Notes: generated from the sequence alone by a model not told the origin. DNA of 64,000 nt from Pseudomonas sp. Root71 (GCF_001429045.1 NZ_LMHY01000001.1:255892-319891); one strand, 5' to 3'; counted from the stretch's first letter, positions 1 to 10,755 are shown. Numbers and translations: made by a program.

Positions 1-1068
1 CCTACAGCGGCAAGAGCGACCCTGTGGATGGCACAGATGCTGCGCAACTGCACCGCCAGCCGTTATGCGGTGAACAAGGAGCGCATGGTCCGTCTGTCCG
101 AGTACAGCCGCGACTGCCTCGATGAACTGCGGGCCGAAACCGGCATCGCCTACGAAGGCCGCAGCCTGGGCACCACCCAACTGTTCCGCACCCAGGCTCA
201 ACTCGACGGCGCCGCGAAAGACATCGCCGTGCTGAAAGAGTCCGGCGTGCCGTTCGAACTGCTCGACCGCGACGGCATTGCCCGCGTTGAGCCGGCGCTG
301 GCCAGTGTCACCGACATCCTCGCCGGTGCCCTGCGCCTGCCGAACGACCAGACTGGCGACTGCCAGATGTTCACCACCAAGCTCGCCGAGATGGCCGCGA
401 GCCTCGGTGTGCAGTTCCGTTTCGGCCAGGACATCCAGCGCCTCGACTTCGCCGGTGATCGCATCAACGGTGTATGGATCGACGGCAAGCTGGAAACCGC
501 CGACCGCTACGTGCTGGCCCTCGGCAGCTACTCGCCGCAACTGCTCAAGCCACTGGGGATCAAGGCGCCGGTGTACCCGCTCAAGGGCTACTCTCTGACC
601 GTGCCGATCACCAACCCGGCGATGGCCCCGACTTCGACCATTCTCGACGAGACCTACAAAGTCGCGATCACCCGTTTCGACAACCGCATCCGCGTTGGCG
701 GCATGGCCGAAATCGCCGGTTTTGACCTGTCGCTGAACCCGCGTCGCCGGGAAACCCTGGAGATGATCGTCAACGACCTTTATCCTCAGGGCGGCGATCT
801 GGCCCAGGCCAGTTTCTGGACCGGCCTGCGTCCGACCACCCCGGACGGTACCCCGATCGTCGGTGCCACACCATTCAAGAACCTGTTCCTGAACACCGGT
901 CACGGCACGCTCGGCTGGACCATGGCCTGTGGCTCCGGTCGCTTGCTGGCAGACCTGATGGCGAAGAAAAAGCCGCAGATCAGCGCCGAAGGCCTCGATA
1001 TTTCCCGTTATGGCAAAAAAACCCAGGAGTCTGCAAAGCATGTCAGTCCAGCGCCAGCTCACCAATGA
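1..1068 (+). CDS. dadA: D-amino acid dehydrogenase, 5' end missing
   Basis: Membrane-associated flavoenzyme that oxidises D-alanine and other D-amino acids to 2-oxoacids, feeding electrons to the respiratory chain. The visible part (346 residues from the internal Met at 28) matches the DadA C-terminal two thirds, including [16 protein letters not shown], the [11 protein letters not shown] segment and the C-terminal FAD-contact motif [15 protein letters not shown]. The family is about 430 residues, so roughly 80-90 N-terminal residues, including the Rossmann GxGxxG, lie outside the window. The reading frame stays open to base 1, but the nine codons before Met 28 do not resemble the family as I remember it, so the extreme edge should be read with caution. 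The stop overlaps the next gene by 29 bases, which implies one operon with RidA and dadX for D-alanine use. Confidence 0.93.
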   Translation, partial: PTAARATLWMAQMLRNCTASRYAVNKERMVRLSEYSRDCLDELRAETGIAYEGRSLGTTQLFRTQAQLDGAAKDIAVLKESGVPFELLDRDGIARVEPALASVTDILAGALRLPNDQTGDCQMFTTKLAEMAASLGVQFRFGQDIQRLDFAGDRINGVWIDGKLETADRYVLALGSYSPQLLKPLGIKAPVYPLKGYSLTVPITNPAMAPTSTILDETYKVAITRFDNRIRVGGMAEIAGFDLSLNPRRRETLEMIVNDLYPQGGDLAQASFWTGLRPTTPDGTPIVGATPFKNLFLNTGHGTLGWTMACGSGRLLADLMAKKKPQISAEGLDISRYGKKTQESAKHVSPAPAHQ

Positions 1069-1393
1069 GCGCATGAGTCAGATCGTCACCCATAACGGTA
1101 CGGTTTACCTGGCCGGACAGGTCGGCGATGACATGAATGCCGGGATTGAACAGCAGACCCGCGAAACACTGGCCAACATCGAGCGTTTGCTCGACCTGGC
1201 CGGTACCGACAAGCATCATCTGCTGTCGGTGACGATTTACCTGAAAGACATCGACGCGCATTTCGAAGGCATGAACGCGGTATGGGATCAGTGGCTGCCA
1301 AAAGGCGTCGCCCCGGCCCGTGCCACCGTTGAATCGAAATTGTGCGAACCGGAAATCCTGGTCGAGCTGTCGGTTGTAGCCGCTCTGCCATAA
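1040..1393 (+). CDS. RidA family reactive enamine/imine deaminase
   Basis: A 117-residue RidA (YjgF/YER057c) protein, full length for the family. These trimeric enzymes hydrolyse reactive imines or enamines released by amino-acid oxidases and PLP enzymes. The conserved arginine (in PARATVES) and glutamate (in EILVELSVV) that hold the substrate carboxylate are visible near the C-terminus. The ATG at 1040 lies inside the end of dadA. Its position between a D-amino acid dehydrogenase, whose product is an imino acid, and alanine racemase suggests that it speeds 2-iminopropionate hydrolysis. That specific role is inference from context. Confidence 0.92.
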   Translation: MSVQRQLTNERMSQIVTHNGTVYLAGQVGDDMNAGIEQQTRETLANIERLLDLAGTDKHHLLSVTIYLKDIDAHFEGMNAVWDQWLPKGVAPARATVESKLCEPEILVELSVVAALP

Positions 1394-1492
1394 AGCTTGT
1401 CAGAAAGATCCCTCTCCCGGTGCTGTTGGCGGTTCACGCTACCAGCCAGCGCCGGTTTTTCTTCCCGAAAACCCGACCAGAAGTCTGCCGCC

Positions 1493-2566
1493 ATGCGTCC
1501 TGCCCGTGCCCTGATCGACCTTCAAGCCTTGCGCAACAACTACCGAATCGCCCGTGAACTCACGGGGGCCAAGGCCCTCGCTGTGATCAAGGCCGATGCC
1601 TATGGCCATGGCGCGGTGCGTTGCGCCCAGGCGCTGGAAGCCGAGGCGGACGGGTTTGCAGTAGCCTGCATCGAAGAGGCGTTGGAGCTGCGGGCGGCGG
1701 GCATTCGCGCGCCGATCCTGCTGCTGGAAGGTTTTTTCGAAGCCGATGAGCTGGCGCTGATTGTCGAGCATGATTTCTGGTGCGTGGTGCATTCGTTGTG
1801 GCAACTCGAAGCCATCGAGAAAGCGGCGTTGAGCAAACCGATCACCGTGTGGCTGAAGCTCGATTCGGGCATGCACCGCGTGGGGCTGCACCCGGCGGAT
1901 TATCAGGCGGCCTACCAGCGACTGTTGGCCAGCGGCAAGGTCGCGAAAGTGGTGCTGATGAGCCACTTTGCGCGTGCCGATGAACTGCACGAGCAAGCCA
2001 GTGCCGATCAGGTGGCGGTATTTGAAGCCGCGCGCAAGGGCTTGTCCGCCGAGGTCAGCCTGCGCAACTCGCCGGCGGTGCTCGGTTGGCCGCAGATTCC
2101 GAGCGATTGGGTGCGCCCAGGCATCATGCTTTATGGCGCGACGCCCTTCGAAGAGGCCAACGAAGCAGCATCGCGGCTGCAACCGGTCATGACCCTGGAA
2201 TCGAAAGTGATCAGTGTGCGCGAGTTGCCGGCTGGCGAGCCCGTCGGTTACGGCGCCAAATTCATCACCCCTAAACCGATGCGCATTGGTGTCGTGGCCA
2301 TGGGTTACGCCGATGGCTACCCGCGTTTGGCACCGACCGGCACGCCAGTGCTGGTTGCCGGGCAGCGCAGCCAGTTGATCGGCCGGGTATCGATGGACAT
2401 GCTCTGCATCGACCTGACCGATGTCCCGCAGGCCGGCCTCGGTTCGACCGTCGAGTTGTGGGGCAAAAACATCCTCGCCAGTGATGTGGCCATGGCTGCC
2501 GGCACGATTCCTTACCAGATCTTTTGCAACCTGCGCCGGGTGCCACTGCTCTATTCCGGGGCTTAG
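1493..2566 (+). CDS. dadX: Alanine racemase, catabolic (PLP-dependent)
   Basis: A 357-residue fold-type III PLP enzyme interconverting L- and D-alanine. The PLP lysine is Lys33 in [11 protein letters not shown], and the second catalytic base is the tyrosine of PVGYGAKF. The ATG at 1493 gives the usual DadX length; an upstream in-frame codon at 1397 would add 32 residues that do not look like family sequence. It sits third after dadA and RidA with a 99-base gap, so it is the catabolic racemase that converts L-alanine to the DadA substrate, rather than the biosynthetic Alr. No Lrp site was identified, because the operon promoter is outside the window. Confidence 0.95.
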   Translation: MRPARALIDLQALRNNYRIARELTGAKALAVIKADAYGHGAVRCAQALEAEADGFAVACIEEALELRAAGIRAPILLLEGFFEADELALIVEHDFWCVVHSLWQLEAIEKAALSKPITVWLKLDSGMHRVGLHPADYQAAYQRLLASGKVAKVVLMSHFARADELHEQASADQVAVFEAARKGLSAEVSLRNSPAVLGWPQIPSDWVRPGIMLYGATPFEEANEAASRLQPVMTLESKVISVRELPAGEPVGYGAKFITPKPMRIGVVAMGYADGYPRLAPTGTPVLVAGQRSQLIGRVSMDMLCIDLTDVPQAGLGSTVELWGKNILASDVAMAAGTIPYQIFCNLRRVPLLYSGA

Positions 2567-2693
2567 TGCGCAGGGCTCCAGACCGGAAGTCGCCTCGCTG
2601 AGCAGGATTCAGGTCAAGGTGTTGTAAATACTGAACGCTGTCGCCATGATAACGCTCACTATTCCAACAATCTGAATCCTGGAGGCGCAAGCT

Positions 2694-3242
2694 TTGGACG
2701 TCGGTGAACGACTGCAATCCATCCGTAGGCTCAAAGGCCTTTCCCAGCGTGAGCTCGCCAAACGGGCGGGGGTCACCAACAGCACGATTTCGATGATCGA
2801 GAAGAACAGCGTCAGTCCCTCGATCAGTTCGCTGCGCAAAGTGCTGGGTGGGATTCCCATGTCCATGGTCGAGTTCTTTTCCGAAGAAATCCTGCAGGAA
2901 AAACCGACCCAGATTGTCTACAAGGCCAACGAGCTGATCGATATTTCCGATGGCGCGGTGACCATGAAGCTGGTCGGTCGGGCGCACCCGAGCCGGGCCA
3001 TCGCATTCCTCAATGAAATCTATCCGCCAGGCGCCGACACCGGTGACGAGATGCTCACCCATGAGGGCGAGGAAACCGGCATCCTGGTCGAAGGAAAACT
3101 GGAACTGGTGGTCGGTCTCGAAACTTTTGTCCTTGAAGCCGGCGATAGCTACTACTTTGAAAGTACCAAGCCACACCGTTTTCGTAATCCGTTCGATGTG
3201 CCGGCGCGACTAATCAGCGCAGCCACACCGGCGAATTTCTAA
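2694..3242 (+). CDS. XRE-cupin transcriptional regulator (PuuR-like)
   Basis: A 182-residue protein with an N-terminal lambda-repressor-type helix-turn-helix (about residues 6-60, including LSQRELAKRAGVTNSTISMI) and a C-terminal cupin sensor domain (about 105-178, with HEGEETGILVEG and the SYYFES strand). This architecture is that of PuuR/SutR regulators, which control polyamine or amino-acid catabolism. The start is a TTG at 2694 after a good GGAGG; no ATG fits. In PAO1 a similar regulator lies beside dadX. The target is not visible from the sequence, though control of neighbouring amino-acid or polyamine genes is likely. Confidence 0.88.
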   Translation: MDVGERLQSIRRLKGLSQRELAKRAGVTNSTISMIEKNSVSPSISSLRKVLGGIPMSMVEFFSEEILQEKPTQIVYKANELIDISDGAVTMKLVGRAHPSRAIAFLNEIYPPGADTGDEMLTHEGEETGILVEGKLELVVGLETFVLEAGDSYYFESTKPHRFRNPFDVPARLISAATPANF

Positions 3243-3412
3243 GAAAAGAGGCGTCCTGCCAGCATCGCAGAGGCGCCCGGGCTGTTTTTCCGTCGCGGCC
3301 TAAGACCCCTTCGACTTTGGGGTTGTTTCAGTGCGACGGGCTTACCGCTATACTTGCGCCCGCCTGCGAACCGTGGCCGTAGGCGTGACTAGCCACCATT
3401 GAGGGTGAACGC

Positions 3413-3847
3413 GTGAACCTAATTATGAAAATGCTGGCTGCACCAGCAACCGTATTGGCCCTATGGGCTGTCAGTGTCAGCGCTCAAGCTGCGACCAATG
3501 ACGATATCGCCAAACGCCTTGAGCCAGTCGGCCAGGTTTGTGTTCAGGGTAAAGAGTGCAAGGGCATGGAAGTGGCCGCTTCCGCTGGCGGCGGTGGTGG
3601 TGCGAAAACTCCGGATGAAGTGATTGCAAAACATTGCAACGCTTGCCACGGTTCAGGCCTGCTGGGCGCACCGAAAATCGGTGATGCCGCTGCCTGGAAA
3701 GAGCGTGCCGATCACCAGGGCGGCCTTGACGGCATCCTGGCCAAAGCCATTACCGGTATCAACTCGATGCCGCCTAAAGGTACCTGCGCCGATTGCTCCG
3801 ACGCCGAGCTCAAAGGCGCCATCCAGAAGATGTCCGGCTTGAAATAA
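3413..3847 (+). CDS. cycB: Cytochrome c5 family protein
   Basis: A 144-residue secreted monohaem cytochrome. An N-terminal signal peptide ends near AQA (about residue 27). The haem-binding CxxCH is CNACH at residues 75-79, and the axial methionine is probably the one in INSMPPKG. The extra cysteine pair in GTCADC is typical of cytochromes c5. A short Gly/Ala linker (about 58-63) separates the mature N-terminus from the haem domain. The GTG at 3413 is preferred because GAGGGTG lies about seven bases upstream; the ATG at 3425 is too far from it. It is a periplasmic electron carrier, and the partner oxidase is not evident here. Confidence 0.92.
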   Translation: MNLIMKMLAAPATVLALWAVSVSAQAATNDDIAKRLEPVGQVCVQGKECKGMEVAASAGGGGGAKTPDEVIAKHCNACHGSGLLGAPKIGDAAAWKERADHQGGLDGILAKAITGINSMPPKGTCADCSDAELKGAIQKMSGLK

Positions 3848-3865
3848 GCCTGAGTCTTGCTGCTG

Positions 3866-3893
3866 GAAAAGCCGCTTTCGAGCGGCTTTTTTG
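3866..3893 (+). terminator. Rho-independent terminator after cytochrome c5
   Basis: Perfect GC stem AAGCCGCT/AGCGGCTT around a TTCG loop followed by a run of T, 19 bases after the cytochrome c5 stop. Confidence 0.9.
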
Positions 3894-3985
3894 TGCCTGT
3901 GATTTAACCCGGATGGCTGTTCATTGCAGCAAAGACCCGGCAAGCTCGGTCCAGGCCCAAGTCATGGAACGTGAGGGAGGATCCG

Positions 3986-5908
3986 ATGGTTCAGTTGTGC
4001 TCTATCGAACAGGCAGTCGATGACGTCTTGGCACGGTTGCCGGCGCATATCCACATGGGCCTGCCTCTGGGGTTGGGCAAACCTAATCACTTCGTCAACG
4101 CGCTGTATCGGCGGATCGCACAGTCGCCCGAACGACGGCTGACGATCTACACCGCGTTGTGCCTGGGGCGCCCGCCCTTGGGCGATGGTTTGCAAAAGCG
4201 CTTTCTCGAACCCTTTGTCGAACGGGTCTTCGGCGACTATCCGGAGCTGGAATTTCTCGCCGACCTGCGCCGCGATAGTCTGCCGGACAACATCCACATC
4301 CAGCAGTTCTTCATGCAGCCCGGCAGCCTGCTCAACAGTGCCGCGGCGCAACAGGATTACGTCAGCAGCAATTACAGCCATGCGGCGCGGGACATCAATG
4401 CCGCCGGGTTGAATCTGGTGGCGCAGCTGGTGGCCAGCCACGCCGAGCATCCTGACCGTTTGAGCCTGAGCTGCAACCCGGACATCACCCTCGACCTGTT
4501 GCCGATGATCGCCAGGCGCCGCGCCGCCGGAGAAACCATCCTGATGGTCGGCCAGGTGCACAACGACCTGCCTTACATGCCCGGCGATGCGGAAGTCGGC
4601 ATCGACACCTTTGACCTGCTGATCGATGAGAAGGACAACACCACGCTGTTTTCCACGCCGAACATGCCGGTGGGGTGTCAGGACCATTTCATCGGTCTGC
4701 ACGCCAGCACCCTGGTGCGTGATGGCGGTACCTTGCAGATCGGCATCGGCTCCATGGGCGATGCGCTGACAGCGGCGCTGCTGGCGCGGCAAGCCGACAA
4801 CGACGGATACAGGGCTTTACTGGCAGACGTAAACCTCAGCCACTGGGCGCAACTGATCGAGCGCGAAGGCGGCATCGACCCCTTCGCCAAAGGCCTGTAT
4901 GGCTGTAGCGAAATGTTCGTCAACGGCTTGCTGGTGCTGGCCGATGCCGGGATCGTGCAACGCAAGGTCTATCCGGATGTGGCGACCCAGCAGCAGGCGA
5001 ATGCCGGCACCCTCGACGAGGCTGCACAAACCGATGGCATCTCGGTGCACGGTGGTTTCTTTCTCGGTTCGCGTAGCTACTACGAGCGCTTGCGCGAATT
5101 GCCGCAAAGCAAGCGGCTCGAATTCAACATGACCCGCATCAGCTACATCAACGAGCTCTACGGCCAGGAAGAACTCAAGCGCTTGCAGCGCCTGGATGCG
5201 CGGTTCATCAACACCGCGTTCACCGTGACCTTGCTCGGTGCCGCGGTGGCGGATCAGCTCGAAGACGGACGTGTGCTCAGTGGCGTAGGCGGGCAGTACA
5301 ACTTCGTGGTGCAGGGGCATGCGCTGGCAGGTGCGCGCTCGGTGTTGCTACTGCGCAGCTGGCGTGAGTCCGGCGGCGACGTCAGCTCGAACATCGTCTG
5401 GGAGTATGGTCACTGCACGATTCCCCGGCACTTGCGGGACATCGTGGTCACCGAATACGGCATCGCCGATCTTCGTGGCAAGACCGATGCGGCAGTGATC
5501 GAGGCCTTGCTCAATATCAGCGACTCGCGTTTTCAGCCGGGATTGATCGAGCAGGCGCAGAAAGTCGGCAAACTGCCCAAGGACTTCTGTCTCGATCCGC
5601 GCTTCACCGATAACAATCCGCAGCGTTTGTTGGCGATTCAGGCGCGGCATCCGCAGCTGTTTCCGGAGTATCCGCTGGGCTGTGATTTCACCGAGGTCGA
5701 GCAGGATCTGTTGCGGGCGCTGAACTGGCTCAAGAGCAAGTTCAAGCTGAGTGAGGTGCTGGAGTTGGGCAAGGCAGCGCTGGACGCGCCGGAGCCTGCG
5801 TTGTTCCAGGAGCATCTGCAACGCATGCAACTGGCCAGTCCGGAGGGGATGAAGGAGGATTTGTATCAGCGCCTGCTGCTCACAGGCCTCAAGGCGACTG
5901 GGCAGTAA
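3986..5908 (+). CDS. Acetyl-CoA hydrolase/transferase family protein
   Basis: A 640-residue protein of the acetyl-CoA hydrolase/transferase family (relatives include succinyl-CoA:acetate and 4-hydroxybutyrate CoA-transferases). The glycine-rich C-terminal half contains the family segments SGVGGQYNFVVQGHAL and VVTEYGIADLRGKTD. It is longer than the 430-500 residues of the simple transferases and carries a C-terminal extension. The ATG at 3986 follows GGGAGG with ideal spacing; the GTG at 3971 is less likely. It is monocistronic between a terminator and a REP pair. The acyl substrate cannot be told from sequence. Confidence 0.85.
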   Translation: MVQLCSIEQAVDDVLARLPAHIHMGLPLGLGKPNHFVNALYRRIAQSPERRLTIYTALCLGRPPLGDGLQKRFLEPFVERVFGDYPELEFLADLRRDSLPDNIHIQQFFMQPGSLLNSAAAQQDYVSSNYSHAARDINAAGLNLVAQLVASHAEHPDRLSLSCNPDITLDLLPMIARRRAAGETILMVGQVHNDLPYMPGDAEVGIDTFDLLIDEKDNTTLFSTPNMPVGCQDHFIGLHASTLVRDGGTLQIGIGSMGDALTAALLARQADNDGYRALLADVNLSHWAQLIEREGGIDPFAKGLYGCSEMFVNGLLVLADAGIVQRKVYPDVATQQQANAGTLDEAAQTDGISVHGGFFLGSRSYYERLRELPQSKRLEFNMTRISYINELYGQEELKRLQRLDARFINTAFTVTLLGAAVADQLEDGRVLSGVGGQYNFVVQGHALAGARSVLLLRSWRESGGDVSSNIVWEYGHCTIPRHLRDIVVTEYGIADLRGKTDAAVIEALLNISDSRFQPGLIEQAQKVGKLPKDFCLDPRFTDNNPQRLLAIQARHPQLFPEYPLGCDFTEVEQDLLRALNWLKSKFKLSEVLELGKAALDAPEPALFQEHLQRMQLASPEGMKEDLYQRLLLTGLKATGQ

Positions 5909-5927
5909 CTGGTCACCGAAAACATCA

Positions 5928-6016
5928 GTGGGAGCGAGCTTGCTCGCGATAGCGGTGTATCAGTCAACGAAGATGTCGACTGACACTATGCAATCGCGAG
6001 CAAGCTCGCTCCCACA
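5928..6016. repeat. Paired REP element (inverted)
   Basis: Two inverted copies of a GTGGGAGCGAGCTTGCTCGC unit flank about 45 bases that include GGTGTATCAGTC. The same composite with nearly the same centre recurs at 10783-10872. Such paired REPs are typical of Pseudomonas 3' intergenic regions and can form a long hairpin between the convergent acetyl-CoA hydrolase and xpt genes. Confidence 0.9.
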
Positions 6017-6039
6017 GGGGGATGTGCGTTGTGGTGGCT

Positions 6040-6767
<728 letters not shown>

Positions 6768-6807
6768 CGCCTGGCTATGCCGATGTTCAATTAAAAAGTG
6801 GTCAATT

Positions 6808-8817
6808 CTAGCGCTTTAACATCGCGCGTATATCCGCCAATGCATTGTTGCCACGCACGGCTTTGACTTCGGTCGGTGTGTCGTCGTTGCCTTCCCAGGC
6901 CAGATCGTCCGGCGGCAGTTCATCGAGGAAGCGGCTTGGTGCGCAGTCGATGATCTCGCCGTACTGCTTGCGCTTGGCGGCGAAGGTGAAGGCCAGGGTC
7001 TGGCGCGCGCGGGTAATGCCCACGTAGGCCAGGCGACGTTCTTCTTCGATGGTGTCGGCTTCGATGCTGGAACGGTGCGGGAGGATTTCCTCTTCCATGC
7101 CCATGATGAACACGTAGGGGAATTCCAGGCCCTTGGAGGCGTGCAAGGTCATCATCTGCACGCCTTCGGCGCCATCTTCCTCTTCCTGCTGACGCTCGAG
7201 CATGTCGCGCAGGACGAGTTTGCCGATGGCGTCCTCGACGGTCATTTCGCCTTCTTCGTCTTTTTCCAGGGTGTTCTTCAGCGCCTCGATCAGGAACCAG
7301 ACGTTACCCATGCGGTAGTCGGCGGCCTTGTCGCTGGAGCTGTTGGTGCGCAGCCAGTTCTCGTAGTCGATGTCCATGACCATGCTGCGCAGGGCCGAGA
7401 TCGGGTCTTCGCCGGCGCACTGCTCGCGCACCCGGTCCATGAAACGCTTGAAGCGCGACAGGCGATCGGTGAAGCGGCTGTCCAGATGCTCGCCCAAACC
7501 CATCTCGTCGGTGGCGGCGTACATCGAGATCTTGCGCTCGGTGGCGTAGTTACCCAGCTTCTCCAGCGTGGTCGAGCCGATCTCGCGGCGCGGCACGTTG
7601 ATCACCCGCAGGAACGCGTTGTCGTCGTCCGGGTTCACGATCAGACGGAAGTAAGCCATCAGATCTTTCACTTCCTGACGTCCGAAGAAGCTGTTGCCGC
7701 CGGAGAGGCGATACGGCACCTGGTGATGCTGCAACTTCAGCTCGATCAACTTGGCCTGGTAGTTGCCGCGATACAGGATCGCGAAATCGCTGTACGGGCG
7801 GTCGGTGCGCAAGTGCAGGCTGAGGATTTCCATGGCCACGCGCTCGGCCTCGGCGTCTTCGTTGCGGCAACGGATCACGCGGATCTCGTCGCCGTGACCC
7901 ATTTCACTCCACAGCTGCTTTTCGAACTCATGGGGATTGTTCGAGATCAGTACGTTGGCGCAACGCAGGATGCGGCTGGTGGAGCGGTAGTTCTGCTCCA
8001 GCATCACCACTTTCAAGGACGGGTAGTCGTCCTTGAGCAGCATCAGGTTTTCCGGGCGAGCACCGCGCCAGGCGTAGATCGACTGGTCGTCGTCGCCTAC
8101 CACGGTGAACTGGTTGCGTTTGCCGATGAGCATTTTCACCAGCAGGTATTGGCTGGCGTTGGTGTCCTGGTATTCGTCGACCAGCAGGTAGCGCACCTTG
8201 TTCTGCCACTTTTCCAGGATGTCGGCGTGCTCTTCGAACAGCTTCACCGGTAGCAGGATCAGGTCGTCGAAGTCCACCGCGTTGAACGCCTTGAGCGTGC
8301 GCTGGTAGTGGGTGTAGACGATGGCGGCGGTCTGTTCCTTGGGGTTGCGCGCGTTTTCCAGGGCCTGGGCCGGCAGGATCAGGTCGTTTTTCCAGGCGCC
8401 GATCATGTTCTTGATCTCGTCGACGCCGTCGTCGCCCGAGTATTCCTTCTGCATGATGTCGGTCATCAGGGCCTTGACGTCGGTCTCGTCGAAGATCGAG
8501 AAACCCGGTTTGTAGCCCAGCCGCACGTGTTCCTTGCGGATGATGTTCAGGCCCAGGTTGTGGAACGTGCAGACCGTCAGCCCGCGCCCTTCACCGGCAC
8601 GCAGCAGGGTGCCGACCCGTTCCTTCATTTCGCGGGCGGCCTTGTTGGTAAAGGTCATGGCGACGATGTACTGGGCGCGAATGCCGCAGTTCTGGATCAG
8701 GTGCGCGATTTTGCGCGTGATCACGCTGGTCTTGCCGGAGCCCGCGCCGGCGAGCACCAATAGAGGGCCGCCGACGTAGTTCACGGCTTCTTGCTGCCGG
8801 GGATTGAGTCGGGACAT
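6808..8817 (-). CDS. rep: ATP-dependent DNA helicase Rep
   Basis: A 669-residue SF1A helicase moving 3'-5' on DNA, needed for replication past protein roadblocks and for restart. The Q-motif glutamine (Gln8), Walker A GAGSGKT (24-30), Walker B in LLVDEYQDTN, motif III VVGDDDQSIYAWRGA, and motifs V/VI near MTLHASKGLEFPYVF and RLAYVGITRAR are all intact. The length matches E. coli Rep (673) rather than UvrD (about 720). It is transcribed away from the GGDEF/EAL gene. Confidence 0.97.
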   Translation of the reverse strand: MSRLNPRQQEAVNYVGGPLLVLAGAGSGKTSVITRKIAHLIQNCGIRAQYIVAMTFTNKAAREMKERVGTLLRAGEGRGLTVCTFHNLGLNIIRKEHVRLGYKPGFSIFDETDVKALMTDIMQKEYSGDDGVDEIKNMIGAWKNDLILPAQALENARNPKEQTAAIVYTHYQRTLKAFNAVDFDDLILLPVKLFEEHADILEKWQNKVRYLLVDEYQDTNASQYLLVKMLIGKRNQFTVVGDDDQSIYAWRGARPENLMLLKDDYPSLKVVMLEQNYRSTSRILRCANVLISNNPHEFEKQLWSEMGHGDEIRVIRCRNEDAEAERVAMEILSLHLRTDRPYSDFAILYRGNYQAKLIELKLQHHQVPYRLSGGNSFFGRQEVKDLMAYFRLIVNPDDDNAFLRVINVPRREIGSTTLEKLGNYATERKISMYAATDEMGLGEHLDSRFTDRLSRFKRFMDRVREQCAGEDPISALRSMVMDIDYENWLRTNSSSDKAADYRMGNVWFLIEALKNTLEKDEEGEMTVEDAIGKLVLRDMLERQQEEEDGAEGVQMMTLHASKGLEFPYVFIMGMEEEILPHRSSIEADTIEEERRLAYVGITRARQTLAFTFAAKRKQYGEIIDCAPSRFLDELPPDDLAWEGNDDTPTEVKAVRGNNALADIRAMLKR

Positions 8818-9014
8818 AGGTAAATTCAGGAGTCAGTCACGAAATGGGCCGGCATTTTAACAGGCTCAGCGAATTGTGCTGCTCTGTCCGACTTGTGACG
8901 TAGCGCGCTATCTGTAATTGCCGGTTTTGTTACTTTCACGCAGGATGCGCAACGAATTTGCGGCTAATGTTCGTAATTGCGGATACAAAGGGTTCGTTTT
9001 GCTCACTGATGTCA

Positions 9015-9042
9015 TTGTCATTGGTCATCGGAACGGCATAAT
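9015..9042 (+). promoter_or_regulatory. Sigma70-type promoter of the GGDEF/EAL gene
   Basis: TTGTCA (9015-9020) and CATAAT (9037-9042) are 16 bases apart, each 5/6 to consensus. The predicted start near 9049 leaves about 33 bases before the TTG start codon at 9082. The match is by eye; no scoring was done. Confidence 0.5.
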
Positions 9043-9081
9043 GCCCGTCGCCTACATCTTTGCAGAGTCTAGGGAGCTAGC

Positions 9082-10755
9082 TTGTCTACGCCTGTCGAAC
9101 CCTTGCGTTTGCTGCTACTGGCCGAAGAGCCAGCGTGGGCAGCGTTGTTGCGCGAGTGTCTGGCTCCTATGGGGAGCTCGGCCGTGCTCATCAGCGCGCC
9201 GAGTTGGGAGTCGGTCAGCAGCCTGTTCGATGACAACCACAGCGCGGTGTTATTGACCATCCCGCAACTTCAACCGGCGCCGGGCCGTTGCAGCCTGCCG
9301 ACGGTGTTGTTGCTCGACCATGAGCCGCTGACCCCGCCCGACGGCGTGAGTGACTGGCTGGTGCGCGACCTGCTCGATCCCGGCATGTTGCGCCGTTGCC
9401 TGCGTCATGTGCGCGAACGCGGCGTCCTGGAAAACACGCTGCAACGCCTGGCCGAGCAAGATCCGCTGACCGGCATCGCCAACCGTCAGGGCTTCCAGAC
9501 CCTGTTAACGGCACGCCTGGCGGAAAACGACGGTCGTGGCCTGGCCCTCGGTCATCTCGACCTCGACAACTTTCGTTATGCCAACGACGCCCTCGGCCAT
9601 CAGGCCGGTGACCGCCTGATCCTGCAAGTGGTGGCGCGGCTCAAGAGCCAGCTTGAGGTCGGCGATCAACTGGCGCGCCTGGGCAGTGATGAATTCGCTC
9701 TGCTGATCGACACCCGTCGCGCTCCCCAGCGTGCGGAGTGGATGGCCGAGCGCATCAGCGAAGCGCTGGCCGAGCCTTATTGGGTCGATGGCGAAAGCCT
9801 GCTGATCGGCTCCAGCCTGGGCATCGCCTACGCCCGGGCCCAGACCGGCGCGGATCCGCTGATGTGGCATGCGCACATCGCAATGCAGCAGGCCAAAAGC
9901 ACCCAGGGCTGCACCTTTCACATTTTCAACGAGCGTATCAACCGCAATGCCCGCAGCATCGCCGACCTGGAAACCGAGCTGCGCCGGGCGCTGCGTCGCG
10001 ATGAGCTGGAGCTGCATTACCAGCCACGGCTGAACCTCGAAGACGGGCAAATCGTCGGCCTCGAAGCTTTGGTGCGCTGGCGGCATGCCGAGCGCGGCTT
10101 GCTGCCACCGAGCGAATTCGTGCCGCTGGCCGAGCAAAGTGGTCTGATTGTGCCGCTGGGCTACTGGGTGATTTCCCGGGCCCTGCGCGACATGCAGGCG
10201 TTGCTTGAACTTGGAATGCCGCCGTTGCACATGGCAATCAACCTGTCGTTCCGGCAGTTCCAGGACAGCCAGTTGCTGTCGACCCTGAGTCGCCTGATTG
10301 CCGAGCGCGGTGTCGAGGCGCAGTGGCTGGAGTTCGAGCTGACCGAGACCGCCGTGATGCGCCGCAGCGATCTGGTCAAGCAGACCATGGACGCCCTAGG
10401 GCGCCTCGGCGTGCGCTTCTCCCTCGACGACTTCGGTACCGGGTTCTCGTCGTTTGTGCACCTCAACAGCCTGCCGATCACTTTGCTGAAGATCGACAAG
10501 AGCTTTGTCGGCGGTATGGAGCAGCGTGAGGAAAACCGCAAACTGGTCCACGCGATGATCAACCTGGCGCACAACCTCAACCTCGAGGTGGTCGCAGAAG
10601 GCGTGGAAACGCCGGAGCAACTGGATCTGCTGCGCGGGTTTGAATGCGATCAGGTGCAGGGGTATTTGATCAGCAAACCATTGCCGCTGGCCGAGCTGGT
10701 GGAGTACCTGACGTTTGGCTCCAGTCAGCAGCCGATGCTGGAAGTCGTGAGCTGA
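9082..10755 (+). CDS. proE: GGDEF-EAL c-di-GMP phosphodiesterase, ProE-like
   Basis: A 557-residue protein with an N-terminal receiver-like region (about 1-120), a GGDEF domain (about 130-290) and an EAL domain (about 305-550). The cyclase signature is altered to GSDEF (in RLGSDEFALL), while the EAL domain keeps EALVRW, the NLSFRQF asparagine, ELTETAVM, the DDFGTG loop, KIDKSFV and EGVET. It is therefore predicted to hydrolyse c-di-GMP, with the GGDEF part perhaps regulatory. In PAO1 the gene next to rep (PA5295, ProE) is an active phosphodiesterase affecting exopolysaccharide; orthology is from synteny and memory. The start is TTG at 9082 after AGGGAGC. The N-terminal region lacks an obvious phospho-acceptor pattern. 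Confidence 0.88.
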   Translation: MSTPVEPLRLLLLAEEPAWAALLRECLAPMGSSAVLISAPSWESVSSLFDDNHSAVLLTIPQLQPAPGRCSLPTVLLLDHEPLTPPDGVSDWLVRDLLDPGMLRRCLRHVRERGVLENTLQRLAEQDPLTGIANRQGFQTLLTARLAENDGRGLALGHLDLDNFRYANDALGHQAGDRLILQVVARLKSQLEVGDQLARLGSDEFALLIDTRRAPQRAEWMAERISEALAEPYWVDGESLLIGSSLGIAYARAQTGADPLMWHAHIAMQQAKSTQGCTFHIFNERINRNARSIADLETELRRALRRDELELHYQPRLNLEDGQIVGLEALVRWRHAERGLLPPSEFVPLAEQSGLIVPLGYWVISRALRDMQALLELGMPPLHMAINLSFRQFQDSQLLSTLSRLIAERGVEAQWLEFELTETAVMRRSDLVKQTMDALGRLGVRFSLDDFGTGFSSFVHLNSLPITLLKIDKSFVGGMEQREENRKLVHAMINLAHNLNLEVVAEGVETPEQLDLLRGFECDQVQGYLISKPLPLAELVEYLTFGSSQQPMLEVVS

